Shown here: positions 44,101 to 56,065 of the stretch, one piece after another
Position numbering within the stretch: the first letter of the stretch is position 1
How the letters are laid out: each line of letters opens with the position of its first letter
DNA from: Telmatactis stephensoni
Taxonomy: Eukaryota; Cnidaria; Anthozoa; Actiniaria; Isophelliidae
Length of the DNA stretch: 64,000 bases
Direction: 5' to 3'
Assembly: GCA_029948255.1 (NCBI GenBank)
Contig: JALIZF010001578.1
Location: forward strand, 186,001 to 250,000
The notes under the pieces: model-generated
The model's input: the letters and a program-made list of their open reading frames with translations, nothing else
Databases searched by the model: none
Told to the model about the DNA's origin: nothing
Position numbers and translations under genes: made by a program

Positions 44101-44214
44101 TACTGTCTGAGTATCATCTTGAAAATGACTGTCTGATGAGGTACCAGGTTGTGATAGATCAGTGGGCTGTACACTTAGTGGTATTTCTAGTTCCTCTTGG
44201 ACTTCTTCTGACAA
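41175..44214 (-). pseudogene. Large DDE-like transposase, copy 1 (two lesions)
   Basis: About 1,010 codons, broken by an in-frame TGA at 42736-42738 (the other copy has Arg here) and a frameshift near 41905. It starts MSEEVQEELEIPLS only 8 bases inside the inverted repeat and lacks the zinc-binding first exons present in copy 2. Regions in order: Ser-rich linker; a helical part with WQTKRQILSLFANDF and SKWHIDQARLHATQAGKGQP; DVAFGTKTMKLDSGEKI; a CxxC cluster (CQHKHDVLCESCESL); CLIVMDWAMKYLP (first candidate Asp); WHVSAVITKK; AYIRSDNAGCYHNGALL (second Asp); PQAGKDICDRKIAPMKGHMR (possible third acidic/His block); a C2H2 finger (CSETECVLTFKTKAEAEAHM); and a SAP-like C-terminus (LNNLRIADLRSICESLTIE). 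The DDE reading is inferred from spacing and the flanking inverted repeats. Confidence 0.75.
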
Positions 44215-44764
44215 ATTTTATGATCTGCAGGTAGATAAGTTTCGTATGCAAATTTCCAAGGCCGCTCAAATTTTTGCAACTTTTCAAAATTGACTCATCT
44301 CCTCAGAATAGCTCATTTACAGACTAAATTTCCCTCACAAAATGTGAAAGTTGCTCATGACAAGTCATTATTCGGTGCTGAGGTCCCCAATGTGACCGTA
44401 AAATTTAGTGGTCTCAAAGTCCTTCAGGAGTCCAAAACAGAGGGGGGTGGTCAATCTTGGAAGATAAAAGGCTCAAGAAACTTTTAATGGCACGGTTCTT
44501 CACCCTATCGGATAGTCTACTAGTGGTCAAAGAACAGAGTAAATCGGACAACCCCAATCTTTTGGATCTGCCTGGGATGTTCTGACAATGACACTTAAGG
44601 GAATGTTCAAGTACTTTGTAAACGCTCGTGTTCAAAGACAAAGCAATTGAAATCTTGATTGGATGGGGCCTTTAGTCTCTAAATAGCAACTACTAAAATG
44701 TGTGAGTAAATCCTTGTCTACACGACCAACTTGTATTTATGTTTTAACTAACAACATAAGCTCC

Positions 44765-46021
44765 ACGCCGGGCACAAAGGACCCCAAAATCGGCACCGTT
44801 AAATGTGCCATTTTTGCTCGAACCTTTGTATCTTTAACAATATTTGATCATTTGCAATGAAATTGTCAGTTATGATTAACTTTAAGTGGCGATATATTTT
44901 GTCATTTTTAAAAGTTACCATTGACGTGATTTTGACGTCATAGCGAATTGTTACATTTTTCGAGAACATCCAGATTACTTCAAGAGATTATCAAAGGTAC
45001 ATAGTTTGAAAGAGAATGCTATTCTCTAAAATTTGGTGCAATTTCTATCTCGATCCGACATTCCGTTGTTGAGTTATAAGGGATTTTTGTTTCACGATGA
45101 CGTCATAAAAGTGACGTCACTAATAACCATTAAAAGCCATTAGAAGCCATTGGAAACCACAAGTGGTGATGTAACGAACATGTATTACTATTATGAAGTG
45201 TTTCTACATAACTAAGTTAAAACTTTTGGTCATCGAGCTTTATTAGGGACGACCGAACTTCAAACAAAAAAGTTGAATGAAGAAGTAATTTTCATTAATT
45301 TCCTTTACCATTTCCCATATGATTATTAGATTATTAGACAATTACTTCTTCTTCATTCAACTTTTTTGTTTGAAGTTCGGTTGTTCTTATACTTTGCATA
45401 GTGAAAGAGCTTTGTAGTCCCCCAAATCGTATGTTTTTAGATTTTTGATTTTTTGAAGATAAGTATTAGAAATAAGTATAAGAATATATAGCAAAATCCT
45501 CTAACGTCATAATGACGTCACCGATTATTTGAAATATCCCTAATAAAGCTCGATGACCAAAAGTTTTAACTTAGTTATGTAGAAACACTTCATAATAGTA
45601 ATACATGTTCGTTACATCACCACTTGTGGTTTCCAATGGCTTCTAATGGCTTTTAATGGTTATTAGTGACGTCACTTTTATGACGTCATCGCGAAACAAA
45701 AATCCCTTATAACTCAACAACGAAATGTCGGATCGAGATAGAAATTGCACCAAATTTTAGGGAATAGCATTCTCTTTCAAACTGTATACCTTTGATAATC
45801 TCTTGAAGTAATCTGGATGTTCTTGAAAAATGTAACAATTCGCTATGACGTCAAAATCACGTCAATGGTAACTTTTAAAAATGGCAAAATAAATCGCCAC
45901 CTATAGTTAGGCATCACTGACAATTTCATTGCAAATGATTAAATATTGTTGAAGATGCAAAGGTTAGAGCAAAAATGGCACATTTAACGGTGCTGATTTG
46001 GGGGTCCTTTGTGCCCGGCGT
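44765..46021. mobile_element. Long foldback element with GCTCC duplication
   Basis: Ends ACGCCGGGCACAAAGGACCC are inverted, with GCTCC on both sides (44760-44764 and 46022-46026). The arms are about 480-550 bases each and nearly identical. The centre (about 45250-45400) is itself a hairpin (CCGAACTTCAAACAAAAAAG and its complement), and the right arm carries an extra 140 bases at about 45390-45530. It contains several TGACGTCA palindromes. Non-coding. The superfamily is unclear. Confidence 0.85.
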
Positions 46022-46069
46022 GCTCCATGTTTGGACAATAAGTCTCATTGTTTAATAGTGCTAGAGTTT

Positions 46070-49000
46070 TTAGAACTTTCCATAATCTTCACTTCCATAT
46101 TGTATACTTAAGATACATGCCTTTTTGAATTCGTCGTAGTTGGTATGCGCTTGTGGAAGTGCAATTTTGTTGAAGCAGCTGTCAGCCTCTAACAACAGCC
46201 TTGATTTATCATCATTGAAGGCTAATTGTAGACCATCTTCTGGTTTTATGTAGGAGCTGCCTTTCACAAACTTGATCAGTGAGTTTATCATTGATTTTCC
46301 AGTGCATTCATCTTCAAATTAGAAAAGAGTGTAAATAATTACTGTCCAAAAACTAATATCTAGGGACTATCTTAAGGCTGAAGCATGTATTAGTTTTAAG
46401 TTGGTGATCCCACTGTTGATAACATTTTTTTTCGATTTTTTGTTATAAATTATGTCTTTTAATGTACCAGGGGACCTTCATGACCTATGTACACTTAGTT
46501 GCCAAAAAACTTGATCAGATAGTAATGCTATGAGCATTAAAGTATATATTGTTTTAGAACCCAATAAATGGGCTATTCCACTATGCTAAGCAGAGTGTGG
46601 TCAATTTCAAGGTTAATGGTTTTTTTTTCAAATTTCCCAGGGTCATCAAAAATTTATCCAAATTAAAATCTAACATCAATGTGTTAAGCTTAGTTTGAAC
46701 CCCAAAACTGTTTGTGTAATTGATTGTTTTCACAATCCTTAGTCAATTTTAATATGCAAATTTTAACTAAATAAAGAGAAAAGTTACAAATATTTCTAAC
46801 ATTATTTTTCTCTCCATTGTCATTCCTATTCCCGTTGTAGATTCTTAAAATTCCCAATGAAAAAAACTCATCTGAGCAAATGCACTAACTTATCAATCCA
46901 CCAACCTATAAAACTTACTTTGCTTTCTAAAATTTCTCTGAGATCAATATCGTAGAGGTCCTGGATCTGAACCTTTTTCCCAGCTTTTTCTATAGAGCCT
47001 GTGGACAGATATTCCACGACAGCAGGGGAGAGCCCAACCAAGCCATCACATGAATGTAAAACGCTCCATGCGATCAATTTTCCCACCAACTCAAAACATC
47101 CTTCAGCTACTGGGTCACCACCACACAAAGGGATAATATGCCCATCTTCAAAAGCTGTATGTCATAGGCCTCATCAACTTTGCTCAAACTGTGCATGACT
47201 AAAGAATTCACGCTTAGGACCTCCAAGGACTGTTCCCATTTCCCCAACAAACTTCACATCCACATCTTTTGTGAGGTCCAAATTTGGGTTCTTAAAGATA
47301 GCCAGTAGTTGACGTAGAGTGGAGATCTGCATTCTGTTGAAGGTTATGAATTGCCTCTCTTCTTTGGCTTGTTTACGGTAACGGTGAAGGGGATCTGCAG
47401 CTGGCTCATTTGCATAGCTGGAAATTGTAGGAAAATCTGAAATATCAATAACATAAAAATAGATACCAATATACAAGATGCTTTGACAAAAATGTGCTTC
47501 AAAATTAATAACATGTCTCAAATGTATCATTCACCTACGTGTCAGTAAATGGATCTTTCATTTGTGAATCTTATACAGATAGTTTTCTTACCTTGGATAA
47601 TTGAGTGATCCAATGCTTGATCATCAAGTATTTGCCCAATTGCTTCATCAAGTGTGTTGGATCTTTCTAACACTTCTGCAAGGTGGTCTATTTCATGGGT
47701 TGGAAAACCTTGTTTCAGAGCATCTATATTGAATTCTCTTGTAATTTGTGGTGCTTTTGGTGCTTTGGTTGATACTTCTGAATGAAACAAAGATTGTGGT
47801 GTTATGAAAAGCCAGGATAATAATCTAAGGGCTAGTGCGGCAAAAATATAAATTTGTTGAACTGACATCCTATGATTGGCTGATTTGCATTTGATCACCT
47901 AACAGAAGACTGAAAAAATTTTACACTTATAATGGTCAAATTATTTGAACAACAACAAGCCAAGACAAATCAGTCAAGTATCAAAGTACATTACATTTAC
48001 ATGGTAAGCTTTGAGTTGCTTGCTTCAAGTCATATACAACAATCACTTCGTCTAAATTGACCTTTAGAAGAAGCAATTATTTTTCGCTTTATTAATGATG
48101 TGAAAAATTGGGCGCTCACACTGTTTTTACCCTTGCTACGGCCATAGCACACCAGTTAAAAAGGTCCATTTTTGACTAAAATGCATGGGCTGCGAAAACG
48201 GATCATTTTTGACCAGGATGCATGCATATACATAAGCCAACCAAATTGAGTAGAAATTGGATATTTTCAGGGCATTAAAATGCATATTAGCCCAACAATA
48301 TCTAACCTTTAATCACAGTCACTTCATCTTTGACATCCATACTACCTTTTTCTTCCTTAAACATAAAAGTGAGACTTAAGTTGGCTTTTACTATTTTTAT
48401 GGTTATTTCTGTTAATGACATACTTACAATACTTTGTTAAATGTTGCTCCATGCATGTTGTCTTTGTTCCTGGATCAAAAATGTACAAAAGTCAATTCAC
48501 ACAGACACATGGCTTGCAACCATGAATGAGGTTAGTTGTTAGCATGGATGAGTAATTTTTGGTACTATGAGGGATGCTGAACATGTAGGCTTTATGGCAT
48601 ATAGATTAATCTGTAATTCCCTATTCTTTTTGAACAGTGGGGTGACATGACAAAACACAGGCACTAATGGTACAGTTTTTACCTGGAAGACCCTCCTTGA
48701 CAACTACTCTGGTCCTCCCTTATTTCTGACATTTTAATGGGTTTACCACAGTTAATGCAATCAACTTTTGGAGCAATTCCTTCCTAAAAAAACAATTTAT
48801 TACCTTAATCAGATTGAAACAGCAATCCTTATTCACAAGAACAAAATAGGCAGCTCAATTGCTTGGAAAACTACTGTTGTAATTCAGCAATATAATGATT
48901 CCATTTAGCAAACTATACCAATCAAATAAACTGACCTTCAGCATATTCAGTTTCAAGTAAAGTCACAAACAAAATTTTTCATGGTAATTGACAACTTAAT

Positions 49001-49440
49001 AAAATTTTATGAAAATGCAAAATATTTTGACTGAAAGTATTGTCACGCAACATGGTCACACATCTGTGTTGAGCAAAAAAAGTAAATTTGATGCGCTTGC
49101 TTTATGAGGTAGTTGACAACCAACAATTGTAATATAAATGTCTACATACATTGCACTATTTATCTCTGGTTTTAAAGGACTGTCGTCCAGGTCGGCTTGA
49201 AGGGGACGGATATAGGTCATTGCAGCACTAAACCTATCCTTCAGATACGGGACCGGGTATCCAAATGGACCAGGATGTACAATGCTAAGTACCCTTTGCC
49301 CACCCCCTCCTCCTTCGGCCCTCATCACTTCAAACCCGCCACCATATTTCAGTTTGGGGAACTTCTCCTCCAAAGCCTGTTTAAGTTCATCATGACTGGC
49401 TAGTTTTTTAGGACCATTTTGACCTTTCCAAGACCAGCAT
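46070..49440 (-). pseudogene. HECT E3 ubiquitin ligase-like gene, degenerate
   Basis: Exons on the minus strand: about 49150-49435 (LASHDELKQALEEKFPKLKY, FEVMRAEGGGGGQRVL); 48683-48783 (zinc-ribbon start VDCINCGKPIKMSE); 47592-47777 (CUE/UBA-like LKQGFPTHEIDHLAEVLERS then DEAIGQILD); 46919-47436 (HECT N-lobe: FVGEMGTVLGGPKREFFSHA, PLCGGDPVAEGCFELVGKLI); and 46070-46312 (C-lobe with the catalytic Cys in LLEADSCFNKIALPQ, ending EDYGKF). The intron between the third and fourth exons joins in correct phase. Two compensating one-base deletions near 47160-47190 disrupt KVDEAYDIQL. About 100 residues of HECT between the last two exons were not found. It resembles G2E3-like cnidarian HECT proteins. 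Probably a pseudogene, or a gene with unrecognised exons. Confidence 0.65.
47900..48680. other. Intron-like sequence of the HECT-like gene
   Basis: No exon, repeat or RNA feature was recognised between the zinc-ribbon exon and the CUE-like exon. Confidence 0.4.
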
Positions 49441-49589
49441 CAAGTAGTGTATTCATCTGTGCCCTCGACGGAGTGTGGGACTCATTTTGTGCGGATAAGA
49501 CTAACCTCCAAGCCAAGACATTTGTCTTACCTCCCTGTTGTCAAAGAAAAAATATCTGCTGCCCCAATCAACCAATCTTTTATCGTCAC

Positions 49590-49888
49590 ACCATGTCCGA
49601 TCCAATCGAACGATGACCGATCCATTTGTGTATTTGAATATTGAGACATGAAGCTTCCGATTCAGTCTAATGGTGTCCAATCCGATAGTGTAATATGGCC
49701 GATCCAATTGAATGATGAGCGATTCAGTCTAATGTCCAATCCGATGGCCTAACATTTCCAATTCATTCGATTGACGTCCGATTAAATGTCATTGCACACC
49801 ATTGTTTAATAGAATGACATACGATTCAATAGGCTTTTGCCCGATTTAATGACAATTGTGTCCTTTTTACCCCTCCATATATGTATCT
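49590..49888 (-). repeat. Dispersed repeat of GATCGG subunits, copy 2
   Basis: Reverse complement of 12424-12755. It ends at CCCCTCCATATATGT (outer end) and is made of short units around CCGATCCAATNGAATGATG. It lies just upstream of the HECT-like gene, as copy 1 lies just upstream of the integrase-like gene. Confidence 0.75.
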
Positions 49889-50207
49889 TTAAATATTTGT
49901 ATGTGAGTATATGTGGCCTGGTTTGACTGCAACCTGCCAGAGAGCAATAAGTCAAGCATTCAGTTTTAGCCATCAATGTTAGGTAGTGTTTATCTCTTCT
50001 CTTTTTCTTTCGTTTTCTGATTAATTTCATATTTTACCGGTAATTTCACAGAACATTGATCGTTCAAATTCCAAAATAACAGACAAACAAACAGTACTCA
50101 ATAAAACTGTAAATATTTATATATATTTATTTATGCAAATATATATTTCCCGACATTTCATATTTTCCTGGACATATTTGATTATAAGCCTAATACTAAG
50201 TCATTTC

Positions 50208-50990
50208 AGTAATAATAATAATAATAACCTTTATTTAACGTGGTCAAGTACACTTAGCTCAATACAAGTATATCACTAATTCTCAGGAACTGCCACAATA
50301 CAAAATTGAAATATAAAATAAAGATGATATAACAAATAATTTATATTAAAAATTGTTACAAATACTAAAATCGCTTAAAATTTTAAATTCGTAAAATATG
50401 CATATCTTTGGTTTTTTCCATTTATGTATTCAAATGGTTATTCAGAGATCTTTTTTAAATGTTTTTTAAAACTGTTTATTCCAACTTCATGTCTTATTGT
50501 ATCTGGTAAGGCGTTCCATATCTTGGGGGCCAAGTACCTCCGTGATTTTAAGCCTTGTCTCGTAGAGTTGATCTTGGGTAGTGCTAAAATGTCTTTACCT
50601 TGTAGATTATATGTTGTGGTTCTTCACTGAATGAGTTCTTTTAAAGTTATAGGAATGTTGTCCCCATGATTCAGCACTTTGAAAACAGTGGAGGCGATTT
50701 TCATTATTCTTTGTTTCTACAATGATACAGTATTGAGTTTATTCAGTAACTGCTTGTAAGAACTGTTTTTAACTTTAAATACGAATCGCAGTGCCGTTTC
50801 ATTTACTTTTTCTAATTTTTCAGTAAACCAATTTATAATCATTTCTGAATATAATTCTTGGAAATATATGCATTTCAATACCACAATTAAAGCCACAGCT
50901 ACATGAGCGATTTTTTATTTGCTCAGACAATGTAATTTTTTGAAATCACCAACGTGGTAGCTACCATGCGAGAAATGCTGGCAGCAAATG
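50208..50990 (-). pseudogene. LINE 3' fragment (RT C-terminus) with (TTA)n tail
   Basis: Minus-strand remnants read KVNETALRFVFKVKNSSYKQ, then NTVSLQKQRIMKIASTVFKV, ILALPKINSTRQGLKSRRYL and APKIWNALPDTIRHEVGINS. These are the C-terminal region after the RT of many LINEs (the GLxSxxYxAPKIWNxLP pattern). Stops and frameshifts are present. The 3' end has an (ATT)n run at about 50210-50226, read as TTA repeats on the element's strand, typical of a LINE tail. A 5'-truncated, dead copy. Confidence 0.7.
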
Positions 50991-52059
50991 CTGCAACAAT
51001 GGTGGCATGACATGAAAGATTGATTTTCATAAACAAATGTGGTGTACAAAATTGTAACATTGGTTATGTCAAAAAATCGTGTCACTTGTGCAAGCAAAAA
51101 ATCGCCAGTGTAGCCATGGCTTAAACACCGTTACAGCTAAATTAATATATACTGAATTTTAAACTGAATTTTTTTGCGTTTTACCTCAAAAGTAGAAAAC
51201 ATTGTAGAGTGGTTTTGATAAACCCGTGAAATACACCTTGTTCAAGCAGTGAATGGCAAAAAACTCCCGAGTTGAAGAATGGTTGTTGTACAACACTAAA
51301 ATCATTTCAGTCAGAATTTTTTAAGATGTTTGTAAGTAGTTTTGGCTGATGAAAGTTGAATTAAAGGTTTAATCCCAAGTGAAAATGTGGATCAAAAATG
51401 AGGTTTAGGCCTTCATTTGCTCATTGCTTCATTTGCGATATGTTTTCTTTATATTCATAAGCCAAACACGATGTCAAAAACAGTCTTTGTACATTTATTT
51501 AAAAATCCATTTTATCAGGTATTTTATCTTGATACTTAAGTCTTTAACCAGTAGAAAAAGGATTTGAGTGTTAATACAGATTGAAAATTTGGATTAAAAC
51601 CCCCATTATTGCTCGTCACTTTAGTTATCAGTATCCGCGGGTTTATGAAAGCCACTCTCATAGGTAGCCATAAGTAGCATAAATTTATGTGATTCACTCT
51701 CTAGGCAATAGGTTGCATAAATGTGTATGATTCACTGTCTAGTCCACATAAATGAACAGTGCAAATGAAATATGTACCAATTACACATCTTACAAAAACA
51801 ATCAAAAGTTGTTTTAGGGTCACTTTCCCAATCCTACTCAATGAACATTTTGACACTTGTCAATAACTAGTGGAGGCGGAAAGGGTACAGAGTGAAAATA
51901 TGCAAAATGAAAATATCAAAAAATTGATACTAAAGCTGTATTGTAATGATTTTGTACTTTTCCACTGCATTTGCAACATTTAGTTTCTTTCTGCTTAGGG
52001 GTAAACCTGATGACTTATCATGGTGGGGGCCGTAGTTTGGATTTCTGATGATGCATTTG
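50991..52059. other. No recognised feature
   Basis: AT-rich sequence without recognised domains, inverted repeats or RNA genes. Confidence 0.45.
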
Positions 52060-52254
52060 TTACACCTGGGGGTACACCGGTCACTGGAACAGTGTATGTT
52101 GTATCCCAGCCTACAAGCACAAACCAAAGTGAGATCACTGGACCAAGTCTGGACAGTACCTTTGGCCTTCATCTTCCTCTTCCACAGTTCCCAACCCTGA
52201 TCTCAACAATGCATGTGATGTATTACTGGACTCTTCGTATGAAGAAATTACCGA
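52060..52254 (+). other. Possible exon of an unknown gene
   Basis: An open stretch reading VPNPDLNNACDVLLDSSYEE ends at a good splice donor (GAG followed by GTAGGTG at 52255). A possible acceptor CCCAG lies at about 52109. No domain was recognised; this could be chance. Confidence 0.2.
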
Positions 52255-53034
52255 GGTAGGTGTTAAAGGAAGGCTTAGATCACATTCAATTTTGGATTAA
52301 TATTCAACCATCTAAATTAAATAATTAATAAGCTACCTTTTGTTCACTCTCTTTGATGATATCTTCATGTGGGATGGTAATTTCTGTGAGTTAAGAAATT
52401 TTCTTGATGAAATTCTGAACAAATCTTGGAGTACCACCGAAATCAGTGAAGACAAGGCCCATAATGCAATATCCTACAAGAAAGAGGACAATGCTGTCTG
52501 TTCCACAATAAAACCAAAAAATTAAAATTCTATGGAAGTGCTGGACCTACTCTGACGTCCACTCTGCACCAAATGCTGAAATCCAACTCAAATAGCGCAA
52601 GCCAAGTCAAAAATCATTCAACAACCAGCGAAGTCAACATTTCTTCACTGCCCACCCTTACATTTCCTACTTCGATGCTCCTCATGGTTTTACTCCATCC
52701 TTAGCCCACAGACTTAATGTCCTCTGTAAGGAAGTCGAGCAAATAAAATCTCAAAGTTTCAAATAATGAAGTAAAATATCAAGAAATCCAAAGATTGAAG
52801 GAGGAAATTAATATTCAATAAAGTGAATATCGTAAGCCTACAGGGTGAAATAATTCAAACCATGAATGAAAGAGAAACACTGGGCATCATGATGAATAAA
52901 GGTTATTGTTTTGATGCGACACCTGACATGCAGAATGGTGCGACACTTGAAATTCCAAGCAATGCCTTGCCAGGTCACCCATTTAAATTTAAATTCCAAT
53001 TTCAATTCCAGATGGACTGATTGCTTTTAATGAC

Positions 53035-54260
53035 TATTTGATAATAGCTCATTCAACCTTCACCTTACGGCACACGTCAGTTGAAGAGCTTATGAAAGTC
53101 ATTAAATCCATAGACAGTAAAAAAGCAACAGGTTTTGATGGTATTCCGTCATAGTTCATTAAAGTAGCTTCGCCGATCATAAGTCAATCGTTAGTGGGAG
53201 TATTTAATCGTTCAATTGATAAAAGAATTTTTCCTGAAGACTTGAAACTTGCACAACTTACCCCAATTCACAAAGCAAATAGCAAAGACAACTTGAATAA
53301 CTATCGTCCCATTTCGGTCTTATCCTCAGTTGCCAAAAGTTTCGAGAAAATAGTTTATAACCAATTATATGAGTATTTGAATTCAAATAACCTACTTTCA
53401 CAAAATCAGTCTGGGTTTAAGCCGCTTCATTCGACTGCTACTGCCTTGCTAGAAGCAACAACAGAGTGGCTCACAAATATGGACAAAGGTAAAATGAACT
53501 GTGTCACATTTTTAGATTTTACAAAGGCCGAGCAGTCGATGAGGTGGTTTAAATCCTACCTGACAGGTTGAACTCAGAAATGCTACATAAATAATACCTT
53601 ATCAAGTCCAAAAACACTTGATTGTGGCATACCCCAGGGTTCAATCCTTGGGCCATTATTATTCATCTTATATATAAACTACCTATCTAACAGTATTCAT
53701 TTCTCAAATGCCAGAATGTACACCGATGACACAAGTCTCACCACTTGTGGTACATCACAAAAGTGATTATTCAACAAAGTAAATGCTGACATTTCTGGAA
53801 TCTGTAGTTGGTTGAAGGCTAACAAACTTAGCTTAAACTCGGCCAAGACTGAGCACATGTTCATTCCTTCTGATGACAAATTAAGGAAAATTATCCCTGA
53901 GCCACACATATATTTAGATAACGAACCAGTTACTAGAGTCTCAAAGGCGAAAACTCTAGGTATTGTAATTGATGAAAGACTGTCTTGGCCGCATTGATTA
54001 TATTTGTAAGAAAATATCATCTGGGTTGGGAGGCATAAGGCAGGTACGTGATTGCATTCCCTTAGAGACAGCCATTACCATCTATAACTCTCTAGTCTTA
54101 CCATGGTTCAATTACTGCAATGTGGTGTGGGATAATTTACCAGCAACATCGGCTATAAGATTGCAAAAAATGCAAAATCGAGCTGCTAGAATATTAACAA
54201 AAAGCAGCTATGATACCAGATCCAGTGATATTCTACAATCAGCACCTTTTTGAATGACAC
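53035..54260 (+). pseudogene. APE-type LINE reverse transcriptase fragment
   Basis: Reads SVEELMKVIKSIDSKKATGF, then LKLAQLTPIHKANSKDNLNN, YRPISVLSSVAKSFEKIVYN, SGFKPLHSTATALLEATTEW, IPQGSILGPLLFILYINYLS and the active site ARMYTDDTSLT (usual YADD), ending LQKMQNRAARILTKSSYDTR. There are two in-frame stops near 53152 and 53569, a third near 53764, and an in-frame deletion after TFLDFTKA that removes the region before SMRWFKSYLTG; a further frameshift is near 53995. The 5' part with the endonuclease is missing, and the 3' end was not defined. Jockey/CR1-like in style. Confidence 0.85.
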
Positions 54261-54330
54261 ATTTGTGGAAGAAAATGACCTATCTTACTAAATTTGTCCT
54301 TGCTGGCAACTAAGTTTGTTTAATTCAGTC

Positions 54331-54425
54331 ATTCCCCCCCTCCCCCTATTCAATGTTGAAGTGAGAAAAGTCTTCCACCCTGGAATCTGACCAGTGGACA
54401 ACATTGCTTAGGGGGTGAGGGGGCA
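54331..54425. repeat. C-rich/CAATGTTG inverted repeat (MITE core)
   Basis: CCCCCCCTCCCCCTATTCAA followed by TGTTGAAG is mirrored by GACAACATTGCTTAGGGGGT and GAGGGGGC. This is the same inner design as MITE families A and B, without recognisable ACAATC ends nearby. Confidence 0.6.
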
Positions 54426-56065
54426 AAAGTCAAAATTCATAAACATAGAATTTTGATCATTTTTTCGCAAGTTTTTCAATAGGAACAATTTATCAGTTCT
54501 CAGTAATGCACATTTGTTAAATCGAATGTACTGAAGATTGACTTGCTTCTGGTCAAATTGTTGAGCACTCTAAATTCTGCATTCACAGCAACTTAAGGTA
54601 TCAACTCTATATTGCTTTTAGTCTAAACACCATTAAAGCATACATTTTTAGAAAACTCAATAAATGTAGAAACTATTTATATTATTTTTATTGTAAAATA
54701 TTTTTTTTCCTTTTAGGTTAGAGCAAATTATTCAAATTTTCGCCGAGGTGTCTTCGCGGAGTTCCTGGTCAATCAATATTGATCCGAAAACAATGTTAAC
54801 TATCTTTCTGAGATCATGAGATATCACTTGTCAAAAGTGTGTCTCAGATTTTTGATTAGTTGCCCCATTGTTCTGTTATACGTTCCTAAAGTTACAACAC
54901 TGCCAAAATAGGTGTATCCGATACAAAACAGACGATAACTTTGGAATGGAGCAAAAAATCGAAAATCGGAGACAAACTTTAAAAGAACAACTATCGAAGA
55001 CAACCTCTGCCAAATTTCAGATGAATCCATTAAAATCCCTTTGACCGGGAACTCAAAATTCACGGCTAATTGAACGTAAATTCACTTCCGAGAAAAATGC
55101 AAAAATATGTTTTGGAGCCAAGAAGCGGGCTTGTTGATACAAGGGGATTCTCAGGCTACTTAAGGCCTGGGTTGGCCAATATTTTTCAGAAAATCACATT
55201 TTTTGCCATAAAAGCTTTTAATTATGACATTTTACTATGAAACTTCGTACAGGTAATAGTGTAGTTCTACTGTATCATTCTAAGTCACAATCGGTGTTGT
55301 ATGTACGTCACGTGATTTATCACGTGATATAATATTATCGCTTTTTCTAAGTAGCCTCCAGTGGCCATTATCAAATGTATAGAAAATCTGAATCTTAATA
55401 TAGTTGGAAGCTGAGCCAGTTTATAATGCTCTGCATGGAGAATGTGATTTCATGAATGAATAAGATACTTCACGGGACCAATACCGAGGATGGTACGAAA
55501 ATCTGAACTTTCGTTTCCAATATTTTCTTAAATATTTAAAATAATCATCATTGCCACTTACATACTGATGCTCCCTTCTAGTGTTAATTAATATGTAGTA
55601 AAAAAAGTGAATAAAGGTTTCAATCCGTGACCGGCGAGCCTCATTTATGTTGATTACTTCTTTCACTGATTTGGCAGCCATTTTGATTATCATGTCGTAC
55701 CCAGACTTCTGCGCTCGCCACGCCTTATTTACAAAAATCCATTCTCAGGGGTACTGTCAGTAGCAAACAAATATATCGAAAAACTACGAGTTTTGGGAGG
55801 GGATGGCTAGGAAAAAATTGTATTTTCACCAAGATGGCGGACAAGAATGACTTGGAGGAAGAAAAGTTCAATTTGTTTGAAATTCTGCTAATGTTGGTAT
55901 TAAAAGGCTCTTTGTTATAAGAAAATAAACTGATATTGTAAATATCTTGTCAAAAGCCCCTGATTTATGGAATAAACTTCTCAAATACCAACAAATGAGC
56001 TGTTTCTTTGACCCTAAATGCCAATACGAAAACTACTTCGAGTTTATAGTTTTCGTTCTTACAGA
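54426..56065. other. Mostly unassigned; possible 5' end of the downstream gene
   Basis: Contains ATTAAGGCCTGG-type sequence near 55160-55175, shared with the arms of the 22005-22732 foldback. An ATG in good context (CAAGATGGCGGAC, 55834) opens a 21-codon frame ending at a GTATTA donor candidate. On the other strand an AAAATGGCTGCC start near 55690 opens a 90-codon frame with no known domain. Neither is confirmed. Confidence 0.3.

Larger units (their letters stand above)
39711..44594 (-). mobile_element. TTAA-flanked DNA transposon with 375-bp inverted repeats, copy 1
   Basis: TTAA sits at 39707-39710 and 44595-44598. Inside it, inverted repeats of about 375 bp start GTGTCATTGTCAGAACAT; they include CGGGCAGATCCAAAAGATC and end at CTACCTGCAGATC (39711-40086 and 44222-44594), highly similar. 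Between them is one minus-strand gene. TTAA duplication is known for piggyBac and Kolobok, but the protein matches neither in any way I can recognise. Confidence 0.85.

Noticed and set aside
43067..44234. Several + strand frames opposite the TTAA-family transposase
   Set aside because: They are shadows of the conserved minus-strand protein.
49447..49644. Overlapping short + frames near the HECT-like gene
   Set aside because: They run into the GATCGG repeat and lack any domain.
55421..55693. 90-codon minus-strand frame starting MIIKMAAKSVKEV
   Set aside because: The start context is good, but there is no domain and no exon continuation; noted only within the region entry.
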